Virus record (IMG/VR): IMGVR_UViG_3300027746_000079
Location: 1 to 28,816 of that record
DNA from: a virus
Direction: 5' to 3' (one strand)
DNA length: 28,816 bases
Below are positions 22,467-28,469 of this stretch, piece after piece. The notes below the pieces were generated by a model. That model made no database searches and was not told where the DNA came from. It saw only the letters and a program-made list of their open reading frames with translations. The position numbers and the translations under genes are program-made. How positions within the stretch are numbered: position 1 is the stretch's first letter; every line of letters begins with the position of its first letter.

Positions 22467-23191
22467 ACATTACTCGGAAATGGAAACGGGCACTGGTGGT
22501 CGGATGCTCGCACGGCATCCATGCTGATCCGGTTGCGCTCGAGGCTGTGCTGGCATTCCGCGAGAGCTACCAGCCACACACTGTAGTCCACCTCGGCGAT
22601 TTCGTGGACACGACTGCATTCCGATCTGGAGCCAAGGGCACCGAGGACGAGGGGAGTCCAGTCGACGCAGATATAGACTCAGGGCTGGAGTTTTTAAGCA
22701 GGCTGAGGCCAACGATGGTGCTGTGTGGTAATCACGAGCAGCGCCTGTGGCGAGCCATGGCGAGCCCTAATGCCATCGTCGCACATTGTGCAGAGACCGT
22801 TGTCCGTGGCATCGAAGCGCATTGCCGCAAGCTCAAGGCATCGCTACGCACATACACTGGAGTGTGGCAGGGAGAGATGCTGGGAAATTATCGACTAATG
22901 CATGGTGTATTTTACAGCGAAAATGCCACACGCGATCATGCCGAGGCTTATGGTAATGTAATCCATGCGCACACTCATCGAGCAGCAGTGTCTAAGGGCC
23001 GGCGCAGCGACAACCCAACCGGCTACTGCGTAGGAACGCTAACTACGGCGAGCAACATGGACTACGCATCCACGCGCAGGGCCACACTGAGCTGGTCCCA
23101 GGGCATGGTCTGGGGCGAGTACTGTGAGACATCCGCACAACTATGGCTGCACGAAAATCAAACGGGAAGCGCCTGGCGAACGCCCCGCTGA
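22463..23191 (+). CDS. Calcineurin-like metallophosphoesterase
   Basis: A 242-residue protein of the calcineurin-like fold. Motifs in order: VVGCSHGIHAD, VVHLGDFVD, VLCGNHEQR, MHGVF and HAHTH. The GD, GNH and H-x-H elements for two metals are present. In the first motif the usual D-x-H is C-S-H, so the first ligand is a cysteine. Substrate unknown; phage members can be nucleases or nucleotide phosphatases, and the neighbouring kinase suggests nucleotide metabolism. The start is by ATGA overlap with the kinase. The last 49 bases overlap the next gene. Confidence 0.8.
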   Translation: MNITRKWKRALVVGCSHGIHADPVALEAVLAFRESYQPHTVVHLGDFVDTTAFRSGAKGTEDEGSPVDADIDSGLEFLSRLRPTMVLCGNHEQRLWRAMASPNAIVAHCAETVVRGIEAHCRKLKASLRTYTGVWQGEMLGNYRLMHGVFYSENATRDHAEAYGNVIHAHTHRAAVSKGRRSDNPTGYCVGTLTTASNMDYASTRRATLSWSQGMVWGEYCETSAQLWLHENQTGSAWRTPR

Positions 23192-23424
23192 ACCCTGCGC
23201 TCGCCCAGCTGCTCGGCCGACTGCGCGATGGTGGAGTCGAGACTGTGCCTGAGGGATGGCAGACTGTCACCGCGCTGGCGACTCAATGGGGGATCAGCGC
23301 ACCCACAGCTCGCTATCATCTGCGCCGCCTGCTAGCCGCTGGACTCGCCGAGGTGCGCGAGTACCGGATCCGCTCAGGCCATATGGCCGTGGCCAGCGTC
23401 CATCACTATAGACTGCTGGCATGA
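23143..23424 (+). CDS. Winged-helix DNA-binding protein
   Basis: A 93-residue protein: a basic N-terminus (MAARKSNGKR), then a winged helix-turn-helix (VTALATQWGISAPTARYHLRRLLAAGLAEVREYR) and a wing ending in HHYRLLA. It resembles ArsR/MarR-type small regulators. As the only clear regulator outside the packaging region it may control phage transcription or act on a host promoter. It overlaps the phosphoesterase by 49 bases and the next gene by ATGA. Confidence 0.75.
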   Translation: MAARKSNGKRLANAPLNPALAQLLGRLRDGGVETVPEGWQTVTALATQWGISAPTARYHLRRLLAAGLAEVREYRIRSGHMAVASVHHYRLLA

Positions 23425-23648
23425 TGACTCAGCCATCCCCAGACGCGCCCCGGTATGCCGTTGGAGACTTCGTTCGCCGACGGCTCGCCAAATCCTGCGT
23501 GGGTCAGGTGGTCGCCATCATTTTTGGGAGTGGCTGCATAGCCTATCGGGTGCGATATGAGGACGACTGCGACGAGTACGAGGGATATGAGCTGGAGCCT
23601 GCACAGGAGCCGTCCGAGCACGATTCAATGGCCGGATCGGAGGAGTGA
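23421..23648 (+). CDS. Small acidic SH3-like protein, unknown
   Basis: A 75-residue protein: RYAVGDFVRRRLAKSCVGQVVAIIFGSGCIAYRVRYE looks like a small beta barrel of the kind in short SH3/KOW-like proteins, followed by an acidic tail (DDCDEYEGYELEPAQEP) of low complexity. The start overlaps the previous stop by ATGA. It is the last gene before a terminator. Function unknown. Confidence 0.65.
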   Translation: MMTQPSPDAPRYAVGDFVRRRLAKSCVGQVVAIIFGSGCIAYRVRYEDDCDEYEGYELEPAQEPSEHDSMAGSEE

Positions 23649-23679
23649 GCAGACCGCAAACCTAGTCTGGTACTGGATC

Positions 23680-23702
23680 CGCAGACTTTCTGCGCTTTTT
23701 TT
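23680..23702 (+). terminator. Rho-independent terminator candidate
   Basis: CGCAGA (23680-23685), loop CTT, TCTGCG (23689-23694), then CTTTTTTT. The stem is short (6 bp, 3-base loop) but perfectly paired and the T-run is seven. It lies in a 142-base gap between coding genes (23649-23790), which otherwise holds only an A/C-rich leader before the next gene. Confidence 0.65.
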
Positions 23703-23790
23703 GAAAAAAGTGCTTGGCACCCAATGCTGCAAATGCATGATGTGCGCCACACCGACGGCGTGGTTGCAGTCGGTGCAAACAAAAAACAAC

Positions 23791-23979
23791 ATGTACAAAC
23801 TGATCGACAGCTTTAATGACGTAATAATCAGCCGCCACCGCACGGTGGAAGCAGCACAGCGTGCGATGGAGCGGCATCTGCGTGCGGTGCGGAGACACAA
23901 CGGATCCAACTCATATTTGACCTACGAGATTCGCACGGCCAATGGTGGCATTGTCGCTTTGGAGGAGGTGTCACTGTGA
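23791..23979 (+). CDS. Small basic protein, unknown
   Basis: A 62-residue protein: MYKLIDSFNDVIISRHRTVEAAQRAMERHLRAVRRHN, then a beta segment (SYLTYEIRTANGGIVALEEV). The pattern of strand, helix, strand resembles small phage proteins of unknown function that carry a host-cell data-type sandwich. The start chosen is the ATG after an A/C-rich leader (CAAACAAAAAACAAC); in-frame codons upstream run into the terminator. It ends with GGAGGAGG, the ribosome site of the next gene. Confidence 0.6.
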   Translation: MYKLIDSFNDVIISRHRTVEAAQRAMERHLRAVRRHNGSNSYLTYEIRTANGGIVALEEVSL

Positions 23980-24152
23980 GCGCGATTACATACACCGAGG
24001 TCAGGACCGACTACGGAATCGCCAACATCTGGGAAGCGCGAGCAGGCCAATGGAGCTGGACGCTGAATGGCAGCGAGGGATGCGGATGCGCGTCATTTGC
24101 TGATGCGCTTGGAGAGGCTGAGTCTGCGCAAGTGAAGGAGATGCAATCGTGA
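23976..24152 (+). CDS. 58-residue protein, unknown
   Basis: A gene of 58 codons, GTG start overlapping the previous stop as GTGA, with a strong GGAGGAGG eight bases upstream. The protein has a beta-hairpin-like middle (NIWEARAGQWSWTLNGSEG), a CGC pair and an acidic helical end. It ends by GTGA overlap with the next gene, so it is part of a coupled chain. Function unknown. Confidence 0.6.
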   Translation: MSAITYTEVRTDYGIANIWEARAGQWSWTLNGSEGCGCASFADALGEAESAQVKEMQS

Positions 24153-24364
24153 TCATACTGACTGGAGTCTGCGGTTCTACCGGCAAACTGCACGAGCGCA
24201 CATTAGGCTCGCGCGAGGAAATGTATAAATGGGCTGAATCGCGAGTGGACGATCTCGGTATCGACGCAGATAAGAGCAGGCCCAAGGGCATGAGGAGGAA
24301 TCGATGGATTCTATCTATCGCGATGGATGACTATTGCTGGTGGTCTGTGAAGAGGTCCAAATGA
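24149..24364 (+). CDS. Small protein, unknown
   Basis: A 71-residue protein with a GTG start overlapping the previous stop. It has an N-terminal MIILTGVCGSTGKLHERT, a helix (SREEMYKWAESRVDDLGID), a basic middle (KSRPKGMRRNRWIL) and an aromatic end (DDYCWWSVKR). GVCGSTGK recalls a P-loop (GxxxxGK) but is too short for a kinase. The ATGA at its end couples the next gene. Function unknown. Confidence 0.6.
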   Translation: MIILTGVCGSTGKLHERTLGSREEMYKWAESRVDDLGIDADKSRPKGMRRNRWILSIAMDDYCWWSVKRSK

Positions 24365-24552
24365 CTGACTGGACCGAGGGAGGACTACTCACAGCCGGGG
24401 CTGCCGCTGGTATGCTCCTAAGCATGCCGCTGGTTTGGGCCTGCGACCGAATAGCAGCGCGGATCCGGCAGGTACGCGAGCAGCGGCGCACGCTAGCCAG
24501 TCTGAGGCCGAGGCGCACGGTGGAGCTGGCACAGAATCATCAGGCGCGATGA
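24361..24552 (+). CDS. Small single-pass membrane protein
   Basis: A 63-residue protein: a hydrophobic stretch at about residues 8-26 (LLTAGAAAGMLLSMPLVWA), then a strongly basic cytoplasmic-looking tail (RIAARIRQVREQRRTLASLRPRR). ATGA overlaps at both ends. It is part of a chain of tiny genes. It could alter the host membrane or signal superinfection exclusion, but nothing shows which. Confidence 0.6.
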   Translation: MTDWTEGGLLTAGAAAGMLLSMPLVWACDRIAARIRQVREQRRTLASLRPRRTVELAQNHQAR

Positions 24553-24626
24553 GCCCGCGAATTACGGCTGCGCTACTAGCTGCGGCAGCATTCCTCGCAT
24601 TCGCATCTTGGTGGCTGAGGCGATGA
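24549..24626 (+). CDS. 25-residue membrane peptide
   Basis: A 25-codon gene held between two ATGA overlaps. The peptide is a single hydrophobic helix, MSPRITAALLAAAAFLAF, followed by SWWLRR. Coupling at both ends makes translation likely in spite of the small size. A second 25-residue membrane peptide, also ending in two arginines, lies at 28390. Confidence 0.55.
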   Translation: MSPRITAALLAAAAFLAFASWWLRR

Positions 24627-25147
24627 TTACAGAGCATCACGTCCAGCGGTCGCCAGAGGAGTGCTGTCGTCATCTCCTTTTGGAGGTGGTACTGACAGCC
24701 TGCTCCGACTGGCTCTCATGTCGTGAGCGAGAGTGGAGGCCGTCGCAGATCAAAGGCAAGTGGCCAAACGGCAACGATGTGGCCGAGTTGCGCATGTTTT
24801 TCAGGGATCGCTGGATCGATCGGATCCTGCACATGGCAGGCAGCGACCTGTGTGGTGATCGGATACTGCGTGCGCTGGCCAGACAGCCGCGTGGTGATTT
24901 TGCTAAAACAAAACAGTCAGATCGCACATCCGAGACTCACATGCTGCACGGATCGGACGACATGACTGTCACCACAGGCGCAACGGACGTCCTGGGTCAT
25001 GTCACCACCGATATTGGCAGAGCCTGCGCGGCATGGTTGGAGCGCAGGGAGGCAGGCTACCACACGCGGCGCAGCTGGCACTCGATCGAGCGGGCAGATT
25101 TTCAGCGCAGACATACAAACCCAAAACCAAAACCAATAGACCAATAG
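24623..25147 (+). CDS. Protein of unknown function, 174 residues
   Basis: A mostly helical, Cys/Trp-containing protein (PEECCRHLLLEVVLTACSDWLSCREREWRPSQIKG), with a central MFFRDRWIDRILHMAGSDLCGDRILRALARQ and a charged C-terminus (HTNPKPKPIDQ). The ATGA start couples it to the 25-residue peptide. There is no recognised motif. The C-terminal codons form the A/C-rich sequence before the SSB-like gene. Confidence 0.6.
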   Translation: MITEHHVQRSPEECCRHLLLEVVLTACSDWLSCREREWRPSQIKGKWPNGNDVAELRMFFRDRWIDRILHMAGSDLCGDRILRALARQPRGDFAKTKQSDRTSETHMLHGSDDMTVTTGATDVLGHVTTDIGRACAAWLERREAGYHTRRSWHSIERADFQRRHTNPKPKPIDQ

Positions 25148-25159
25148 ACTCAAATTGTT

Positions 25160-25825
25160 ATGCAACAAATGATCAGGAAAATACCGTCTCCGATGCAGTT
25201 CGCTCCGCGCACCCCAGTCAGCCCTGGCAGCCATGCGGCCAGAGTCTATTCCATTGTTGAGCTGGGAGTGCATCAGGTCGAGTTCCAGGGGGTAATGAAA
25301 AACCGAGCCATGATACGGATCGGGTGGGAATTACTCGATGAGACTATTGAGGTGAATGGAACCCAAAAACCGATGGTAATGTTTCAAGAATATTCCGACA
25401 GCCTCCACGAGAAGTCGGGCTTGAAAAAAGCAATCGAGGAGATGACGGGAAAATCCATGAGCGAGTCGGATTCTCAGCAGTTTGATTTGGTTTCACTCAT
25501 CGGCATGCCCTGCATTTTAGGCGTGCAGCACAAGACGTCCAAAACCAACGGGGAGAAGTACGCTAAATTGTCGTCTATTGCACCGCCGATGAAATCTCTC
25601 ACATTTAGGGAGTTATCAATCCCGACGGTGATTTTTATTTTAGCTCCAGAAAACTACGAGGCATTCAAAAAGCTGGGCCGTAAGACAAGAGAAAAGATCG
25701 CTGGGAGTAAGTCATTCCCGGCTGGATGGGATGTTAACGCAGTTCCGTCTGAAGCTGCGCAGGAGACAAAGTCTGCAGATCTAGGACAAGGTTTGGACAA
25801 GGATGCAGATGAGATCCCATTCTAA
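25160..25825 (+). CDS. SSB-like ssDNA-binding protein with IPF tip
   Basis: A 221-residue protein: N-terminal RVYSIVELGVHQVEFQGVMKNRAMIRIGWELLDE, a helical FQEYSDSLHEKSGLKKAIEEM, a GMPCILGVQHKTSKTNGEKYAKLSSI beta stretch, then a flexible region and the end DKDADEIPF. Bacterial SSB ends in acidic DDDIPF, which recruits partner proteins; the tip here is of the same kind. The N-terminal two-thirds resembles phage OB-fold-like ssDNA-binding proteins, but not clearly enough to name. It lies with a resolvase-like and a RecE-like nuclease, so it belongs to replication and recombination. The leader is A/C-rich without Shine-Dalgarno. Confidence 0.75.
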   Translation: MQQMIRKIPSPMQFAPRTPVSPGSHAARVYSIVELGVHQVEFQGVMKNRAMIRIGWELLDETIEVNGTQKPMVMFQEYSDSLHEKSGLKKAIEEMTGKSMSESDSQQFDLVSLIGMPCILGVQHKTSKTNGEKYAKLSSIAPPMKSLTFRELSIPTVIFILAPENYEAFKKLGRKTREKIAGSKSFPAGWDVNAVPSEAAQETKSADLGQGLDKDADEIPF

Positions 25826-26036
25826 CCCGTCGCATGCGTTGCTTTTGTCGGAATTGCTCGACGAGCTACGAAGCCAGGGCAAGCGCATCCACGGTACAAC
25901 GTTACGCGCACTGGCCCGTGATCGAAAGGCCACCGGCACCGAGAGGGCGCAGGCTTGGATGGCAGTGGAGGAAGCAGCGCAGGATCAGCTGCGCCGCTGG
26001 GATTACTTTTCGCACCCCGAGCTTCAAACTAAATGA
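25803..26036 (+). CDS. Small helical protein, unknown
   Basis: A 77-residue, mostly helical protein (LLLSELLDELRSQGKRIHGTTLRALARDRKATGTERAQAWMAVEEAAQDQLRRW). Two candidate starts (ATG 25803 and 25809) overlap the end of the SSB-like gene by 15-23 bases; the first is listed. ATGA overlap with the resolvase gene. A small accessory protein of the recombination module is likely; no family recognised. Confidence 0.6.
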   Translation: MQMRSHSNPSHALLLSELLDELRSQGKRIHGTTLRALARDRKATGTERAQAWMAVEEAAQDQLRRWDYFSHPELQTK

Positions 26037-26368
26037 CTAACAGCCGACAGAAGGGCGCCCGTGGAGAGCGCGAGTGGCGCGACCAGTTACGGGCAGCTGG
26101 TTACACTGCTCGCAGGGGCCAGCAGTTTGCGGGAGGCACCGACTCGCCTGACGTAATATGCGACGAGCTCGGCACGGTTATTCATTTCGAAGTGAAGCGG
26201 GTCGAATCGCTGAATGTCCACCGCGCAATGGAGCAGGCTGACAATGACGCCGACGGCAAGATCCCGGTGGTGGCGCATAAGCGCAATGGAGATGGATGGC
26301 TGGTGACTATGCCAGCAGCGGCGTTTTTTGAATTACTGAAAGAAGGAGTAAATGGACTGAAGCAATGA
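26033..26368 (+). CDS. Resolvase-like PD-(D/E)XK nuclease
   Basis: A 111-residue protein: KGARGEREWRDQLRAAGY, then SPDVICDELGTVIHFEVKRVESLNVHRAMEQA, then KIPVVAHKRNGDGWLVTMPAAAFFELL. The early Glu, SPDV and FEVKR give the E...D...ExK set of archaeal Hjc-like Holliday junction resolvases and related phage enzymes. It would cut branched DNA before packaging or repair. ATGA overlaps on both sides, in a recombination operon with the SSB-like and RecE-like genes. Confidence 0.8.
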   Translation: MTNSRQKGARGEREWRDQLRAAGYTARRGQQFAGGTDSPDVICDELGTVIHFEVKRVESLNVHRAMEQADNDADGKIPVVAHKRNGDGWLVTMPAAAFFELLKEGVNGLKQ

Positions 26369-27165
26369 AAACCAAAAAACAAAAAACCAAGAAGGACGAC
26401 AGACCAATCGGAGCTCACCCATACATGACCGAGGAGCAATACCGGGCAGTTGATGCGATCAACATCAGCTCCCTCAAATACATGAGCCGGTCCCCTGCTC
26501 ACTACAGGGCGGCGCTCGAGCATCCACGGGAGGCCACTCCGGCTCAGCTACTCGGCTCCATGCTCCACGCCACCGTGGCCGAGCCGCAGCGCACGCACTA
26601 TGTGGTGCGGCCTGATGGACTTAGTTTTGCGACTAAAGAGGGCAAAGCGTGGAGAGACTCGCAGACTCACCCGATCCTCGGTGGGGATGATGACGACGCA
26701 GTGCAGGCCATGTATCGTGCGCTGTGGCGCAGCGAGCGAGCACGCAGCATGATAGTCGGTGCCACCAAGGAAGTGTCGGTGTTTGAATCACACAAGGCCA
26801 CCGGGCTGTTACTCAAGGGCCGGATCGATCTTTTTAATTTCGACCGCACAAAAAACGAGGTCAGCATCGCAGACATCAAGACTACTGACGACGCAAGCCC
26901 TGGAGAGTTTGCGCGGTCGGTACGCAAGTGGGCATATCATCGGCAGGCTGCGTACTACATTGATCTGGTAGGAGCGCACAGGTTCTTTTTTCTGGTGGTG
27001 GAAAAGGCACCTCCATACGCCGTTGCCATCTACGAGCTGGACGACCGCACCATCGAGGCTGGACGGGAGGCTAATGAGCGCGATCTAGCGACTCTTGCGA
27101 CATGCATTAGGACCGATGCATGGCCTGCGTATTCGCAGGTCGAGGTCAAGCTGGGCATTTTCTAA
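26365..27165 (+). CDS. RecE-like PD-(D/E)XK exonuclease
   Basis: A 266-residue nuclease of the RecE/DUF3799 type. Evidence in order: INISSLKYMSRSPAHYRAALEHP, AQLLGSMLHATVAEP (the G-x-x-x-H motif), GRIDLFNFDRTKNEVSIADIKTTDDASPGEF (the D...IADIKTT core, D and K), and RKWAYHRQAAYYIDLV (the Q-x-x-x-Y motif). Such enzymes digest one strand from ends to feed strand annealing. An N-terminal Lys-rich stretch (KTKKQKTKKDD) follows the ATGA start. No clear RecT/Erf-type annealing gene is found; the SSB-like protein upstream may take that role. Confidence 0.88.
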   Translation: MKTKKQKTKKDDRPIGAHPYMTEEQYRAVDAINISSLKYMSRSPAHYRAALEHPREATPAQLLGSMLHATVAEPQRTHYVVRPDGLSFATKEGKAWRDSQTHPILGGDDDDAVQAMYRALWRSERARSMIVGATKEVSVFESHKATGLLLKGRIDLFNFDRTKNEVSIADIKTTDDASPGEFARSVRKWAYHRQAAYYIDLVGAHRFFFLVVEKAPPYAVAIYELDDRTIEAGREANERDLATLATCIRTDAWPAYSQVEVKLGIF

Positions 27166-27184
27166 CCAAACCAAAAACAACACC

Positions 27185-27466
27185 ATGAATCCATCAACAC
27201 TGGCACACATCATCCAGCAGCTGATCGCTGCGCAGGAAGAGAATGACTCACTCATCGAGGAGTGCGCTCGATTGAACCAGCTGCTGCATCCGGTGGCTGA
27301 GCAGCCTGAGATTGAGCAGCAGCAGCCTGAGATTGAGCAGCAGCCTGAGATTGAGCAGCAGCATGAGATCGAGCATGAGGAGGAGGAGCCTACGCCTGGT
27401 GCATCGACGAGCATTGCACTGGCGTGGCCGATTATCGCCAATGCAAATGGGGAGGCCAAACTATGA
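27185..27466 (+). CDS. Small Glu/Gln-rich repeat protein
   Basis: A 93-residue protein: helical N-terminus (LAHIIQQLIAAQEENDSLIEECARLNQLLHP), a fourfold QPEIEQ-type repeat, an acidic run (HEEEEPTP) and a hydrophobic C-terminus (SIALAWPIIANANG). Start ATG after an A/C-rich leader (CAAACCAAAAACAACACC). The repeat makes its length prone to change. Function unknown; a coiled-coil adaptor is possible. It ends with GGGGAGG, the ribosome site of the next gene, and overlaps it by ATGA. Confidence 0.6.
   Translation: MNPSTLAHIIQQLIAAQEENDSLIEECARLNQLLHPVAEQPEIEQQQPEIEQQPEIEQQHEIEHEEEEPTPGASTSIALAWPIIANANGEAKL
27302..27376 (+). repeat. Four 18-bp repeats
   Basis: CAGCCTGAGATTGAGCAG at 27302-27319, then, after an extra CAG, at 27323-27340 and 27341-27358, and a divergent copy at 27359-27376. 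They code QPEIEQ in frame. The exact copies suggest recent slippage. Confidence 0.85.
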
Positions 27467-27720
27467 GCCTATTCCCCTACACCGGTCCGATGACCAGCGC
27501 AGACATATTCGCCGACGTGTATCGTCGCAGCAACCGGAGCCTGTCCTGCAGCGACCGCATGTGCGGCGCCGAGGACTGCGAGACGTGCAGGGGGCCGCAG
27601 GAGGAGCCTGAGCCTGAGCAGCAGGAGGAGAGTGTAGATGATCTTATCTTAGACCTTAGCATAGGTGGTCTTGCTAAGATTGATGAGCAAAAAACAGATG
27701 AGCCAAACGAAGATAATTGA
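27463..27720 (+). CDS. Small Cys-cluster protein with acidic tail
   Basis: An 85-residue protein: N-terminal YTGPMTSADIFADVYRRSN, a Cys cluster CSDRMCGAEDCETC (C-x4-C-x4-C-x2-C) that could bind one zinc, a Glu/Pro stretch (PQEEPEPEQQEE) and an acidic C-terminus. Good ribosome site GGGGAGG; ATGA overlap with the repeat protein. Its last 38 bases overlap the HNH gene. Function unknown. Confidence 0.6.
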   Translation: MSLFPYTGPMTSADIFADVYRRSNRSLSCSDRMCGAEDCETCRGPQEEPEPEQQEESVDDLILDLSIGGLAKIDEQKTDEPNEDN

Positions 27721-28387
27721 CAGGTATCTCAGCCAAGATCGAGATCCTAATGCTCGTGCTGAGGCAGATCTCTTGCTTGGGCAGAGGAAAGATCTTTTGG
27801 CTGAAAAAGAGCGGCTCACCCAGGACATCGCAGCCATCGATCAGTGCGGTGGGTCAGTAGCTAGTTGCCGATCGCAAAAACAGATAATTGCTGTGCGAGA
27901 AAATAGCTTTCACGCCAGAGAATATGGGAGCGACTATTCTTTTTGCGAACAATGCACGGCTTGCCTTAGGAAAGGACCACCTCAGGATCCCAAACTATTG
28001 CCTCCAAGGGACGTTACGACCGCAAAACGGACAACCCATGAGGCAGTTAAGGCAGAATCTTATAGGCGTAGAGGCGAAGTTCAACGACTTGAGGATAAGC
28101 TGTTTGCTGTGAACAAGCAGCTCGCGTTGGTAGATATCGGCATAAAGGATAACGCGAATGATTGGTGGAAGCTAGAAATGGCTGACTATTATTCATCCAA
28201 TCATTGGAGGAATCACATCAAGCCTCGGATATTGAGACGTGACTGCAACCTATGCCAGGGCTGCTTGAATGCACCCGTGAGCGATATACATCACATAAGC
28301 TACGACAATTGGCGCAATGAGTGGATGTGGGAGTTGGTCGGTTTATGCAGGCCATGTCACGCGCGTTGGCACAACAAACCCGCCTAA
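27683..28387 (+). CDS. HNH endonuclease-like protein
   Basis: A 234-residue protein. The C-terminus is a typical HNH domain: RRDCNLCQGC (about 185-195), VSDIHHISYDNWRNEWMWELVGLCRPCHARWHNKP, with the two CxxC pairs for structural zinc and the HH...N/H active site. The N-terminal 150 residues hold a coiled coil (LLLGQRKDLLAEKERLTQDIAAID), a CEQCTAC cluster and a second coil (RRGEVQRLEDKLFAVNKQLAL). Phage HNH proteins nick DNA in packaging or act as homing endonucleases. Here it is next to the replication initiator, not terminase. Start: ATG 27683; ATG 27698 is possible. Confidence 0.85.
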   Translation: MSKKQMSQTKIIDRYLSQDRDPNARAEADLLLGQRKDLLAEKERLTQDIAAIDQCGGSVASCRSQKQIIAVRENSFHAREYGSDYSFCEQCTACLRKGPPQDPKLLPPRDVTTAKRTTHEAVKAESYRRRGEVQRLEDKLFAVNKQLALVDIGIKDNANDWWKLEMADYYSSNHWRNHIKPRILRRDCNLCQGCLNAPVSDIHHISYDNWRNEWMWELVGLCRPCHARWHNKPA

Positions 28388-28389
28388 TC

Positions 28390-28467
28390 ATGACTCCTGA
28401 AACAGTTATGATGGCGTGCGCACTGGCGTGGTGCGTGATCTTTTGGCTGACAATCGGGAGGAGATAA
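28390..28467 (+). CDS. 25-residue membrane peptide before the initiator
   Basis: A 25-codon gene between the HNH protein (stop 28385-28387) and the initiator. The peptide has a short polar start (MTPETV) and one hydrophobic segment (MMACALAWCVIFWLTI), ending GRR. Its last codons (GGGAGGAGA) form the initiator's ribosome site, so its translation could influence initiator expression. No upstream Shine-Dalgarno is clear. It may be only a coupling leader. Confidence 0.45.
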   Translation: MTPETVMMACALAWCVIFWLTIGRR

Positions 28468-28469
28468 TC

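Noticed and set aside
23713-23735. Sigma-54-like promoter (TGGCAC ... GCTGC)
   Set aside because: Distance between GG and GC elements does not fit the -24/-12 rule.
24149-24200. P-loop NTPase from GVCGSTGK in the 71-residue protein
   Set aside because: The protein is too short and lacks a Walker B or any kinase pattern.
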